From Opitutia bacterium Tous-C8FEB (GTDB lineage Bacteria; Verrucomicrobiota; Verrucomicrobiia; Opitutales; Opitutaceae): a DNA stretch of 39,856 bases. Below are positions 39,176 through 39,856 of the stretch, in pieces. Made by a program: the position numbers and the translations under genes. Below the pieces are notes generated by a model. The model had not been told where the DNA came from. It was given only the letters and a program-made list of their open reading frames with translations, and searched no databases. Numbering within the stretch: the stretch's first letter is position 1; each line of letters begins with the position of its first letter. The stretch is taken from NCBI GenBank assembly GCA_002304435.1, contig NEUZ01000010.1, positions 1 through 39,856 on the forward strand, read 5' to 3'.

Positions 39176-39856
39176 ATGTCCCCCGCCGCCCTCCTCCGCC
39201 GCGTCCTGACGGCTGCCGCCCTCGCCGCCTCACTGGCACACGCCGCCCCCAACCGCCTACCCAACGTAGTGATCCTCTACGCCGATGACCTCGGTTACGG
39301 CGACCTGGGCTCTTACCACGCGGGATCCCGCATCCCCACCCCGCACCTCGACCGCCTCGCCGCCGCCGGGCTCCGCTTCACCGACGCGCACAGCTCCTCC
39401 GGCGTCTGCACCCCCAGCCGCTACGCGCTGCTCACCGGGCGGCACCACTGGCGCGACTTCCACGGCATCGTAAACGCCTTCGGCGCCCCGGTTTTCCGGC
39501 CAGGCCAGCTCACCCTCCCGGAAATGCTGCGCCGCCAAGGCTACGCCACCGCCGCCATCGGCAAATGGCACCTCGGCTGGGACTGGGACGCCATCCGCCG
39601 CCCGGGCGCCCAGCCTCGCGGCGGCGGCAAGGCCAAGGCCCCGCAGGAATGGGGGCCCGAGGCGTTCGACTGGACCAAACCCATCCCCAGCGGGCCGCTC
39701 GCCCGCGGCTTCGACCACTACTTCGGGGACGATGTCATCAATTTCCCGCCCTATTGCTGGATCCAAGACGACCGCGTGGTCACCGCGCCCGACCGCCCCC
39801 TCGACACCGGCCGCTTCAAGCCGATCAAGGAGGGCAACTGGGAATCGCGCCCGGGA
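39176..39856 (+). CDS. Secreted arylsulfatase, 3' end outside window
   Basis: The first 227 codons of a sulfatase that runs off the right edge with no stop. A signal peptide (1-23, ending HAA) precedes [13 protein letters not shown] with the metal Asp37-Asp38. The formylglycine motif is canonical, [11 protein letters not shown], with Cys78 as the residue to be oxidised. [10 protein letters not shown] supplies the conserved Lys and His. It fits the S1 arylsulfatase family; the substrate is unknown. It is divergent from obgE, with 104 bp between the starts. Confidence 0.88.
   Translation, partial: MSPAALLRRVLTAAALAASLAHAAPNRLPNVVILYADDLGYGDLGSYHAGSRIPTPHLDRLAAAGLRFTDAHSSSGVCTPSRYALLTGRHHWRDFHGIVNAFGAPVFRPGQLTLPEMLRRQGYATAAIGKWHLGWDWDAIRRPGAQPRGGGKAKAPQEWGPEAFDWTKPIPSGPLARGFDHYFGDDVINFPPYCWIQDDRVVTAPDRPLDTGRFKPIKEGNWESRPG

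Overview
The window is very GC-rich, densely coded chromosomal DNA that reads as a verrucomicrobial genome, most likely Opitutaceae-like. The taxonomic evidence is indirect: a 51-residue small basic protein of a family I know only from the PVC superphylum (33434-33589), secreted sulfatases, a PEP-CTERM protein, a NIPSNAP protein with a Tat signal, PQQ-type beta-propellers and large secreted cytochromes. LPS genes show a Gram-negative envelope. I see no rRNA, tRNA, CRISPR array, insertion sequence or phage gene, and no gap without genes exceeds 300 bp.

Layout. 1-4019 (+): the tail of an unknown gene, a lipid A acyltransferase/heptosyltransferase fusion, and two Opp/Dpp-type ABC ATPases. 4052-5275 (-): a membrane acetyltransferase-like protein. 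5421-10965 (+): dnaE, an RsmB-type rRNA methyltransferase and a small methyltransferase. 10981-11598 (-): a flavin reductase-like protein. 11702-13951 (+): an octaheme cytochrome c with TPR repeats. 13943-17659 (-): a tight operon for D-glucarate breakdown (garR-garL-gudD-SDR), divergent from a NIPSNAP gene. 18606-19562 (-): a PEP-CTERM metalloprotease. 19684-23781 (+): three secreted proteins (CBM9-like, ThuA-like, propeller-cytochrome c). 23786-30269 (-): leuCD, glnK, amt, a second P-II gene and aspS. 30363-32974 (-): two translationally coupled PQQ-type beta-propellers. 33088-34328 (+): cutA, the small basic protein with a strong terminator, and a DedA protein. 34342-35751 (-): a sulfatase. 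35811-39071 (-): obgE, a stand-alone MshEN-like protein and a GspE/PilB ATPase. 39176-end (+): the start of a second sulfatase that runs off the window.

How the genes fit together. The glucarate operon converts D-glucarate to pyruvate plus tartronate semialdehyde and then D-glycerate. The amt-glnK pair carries a near-consensus sigma-54 promoter, so it is probably nitrogen-controlled, and the second P-II gene lies on its other side. The sulfatases, CBM9-like protein, cytochromes and propellers fit a polysaccharide-degrading, respiring heterotroph.

A cross-cutting observation is that almost no start codon has a Shine-Dalgarno sequence. Many starts, especially first genes of transcription units, instead follow a C/T-rich tract. 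I found no clear defence system or wholly new multi-gene system. The best leads are the start-site pattern, the acyltransferase-glycosyltransferase fusion, the octaheme-TPR protein, the sigma-54/P-II arrangement and the stand-alone MshEN-like protein next to GspE.
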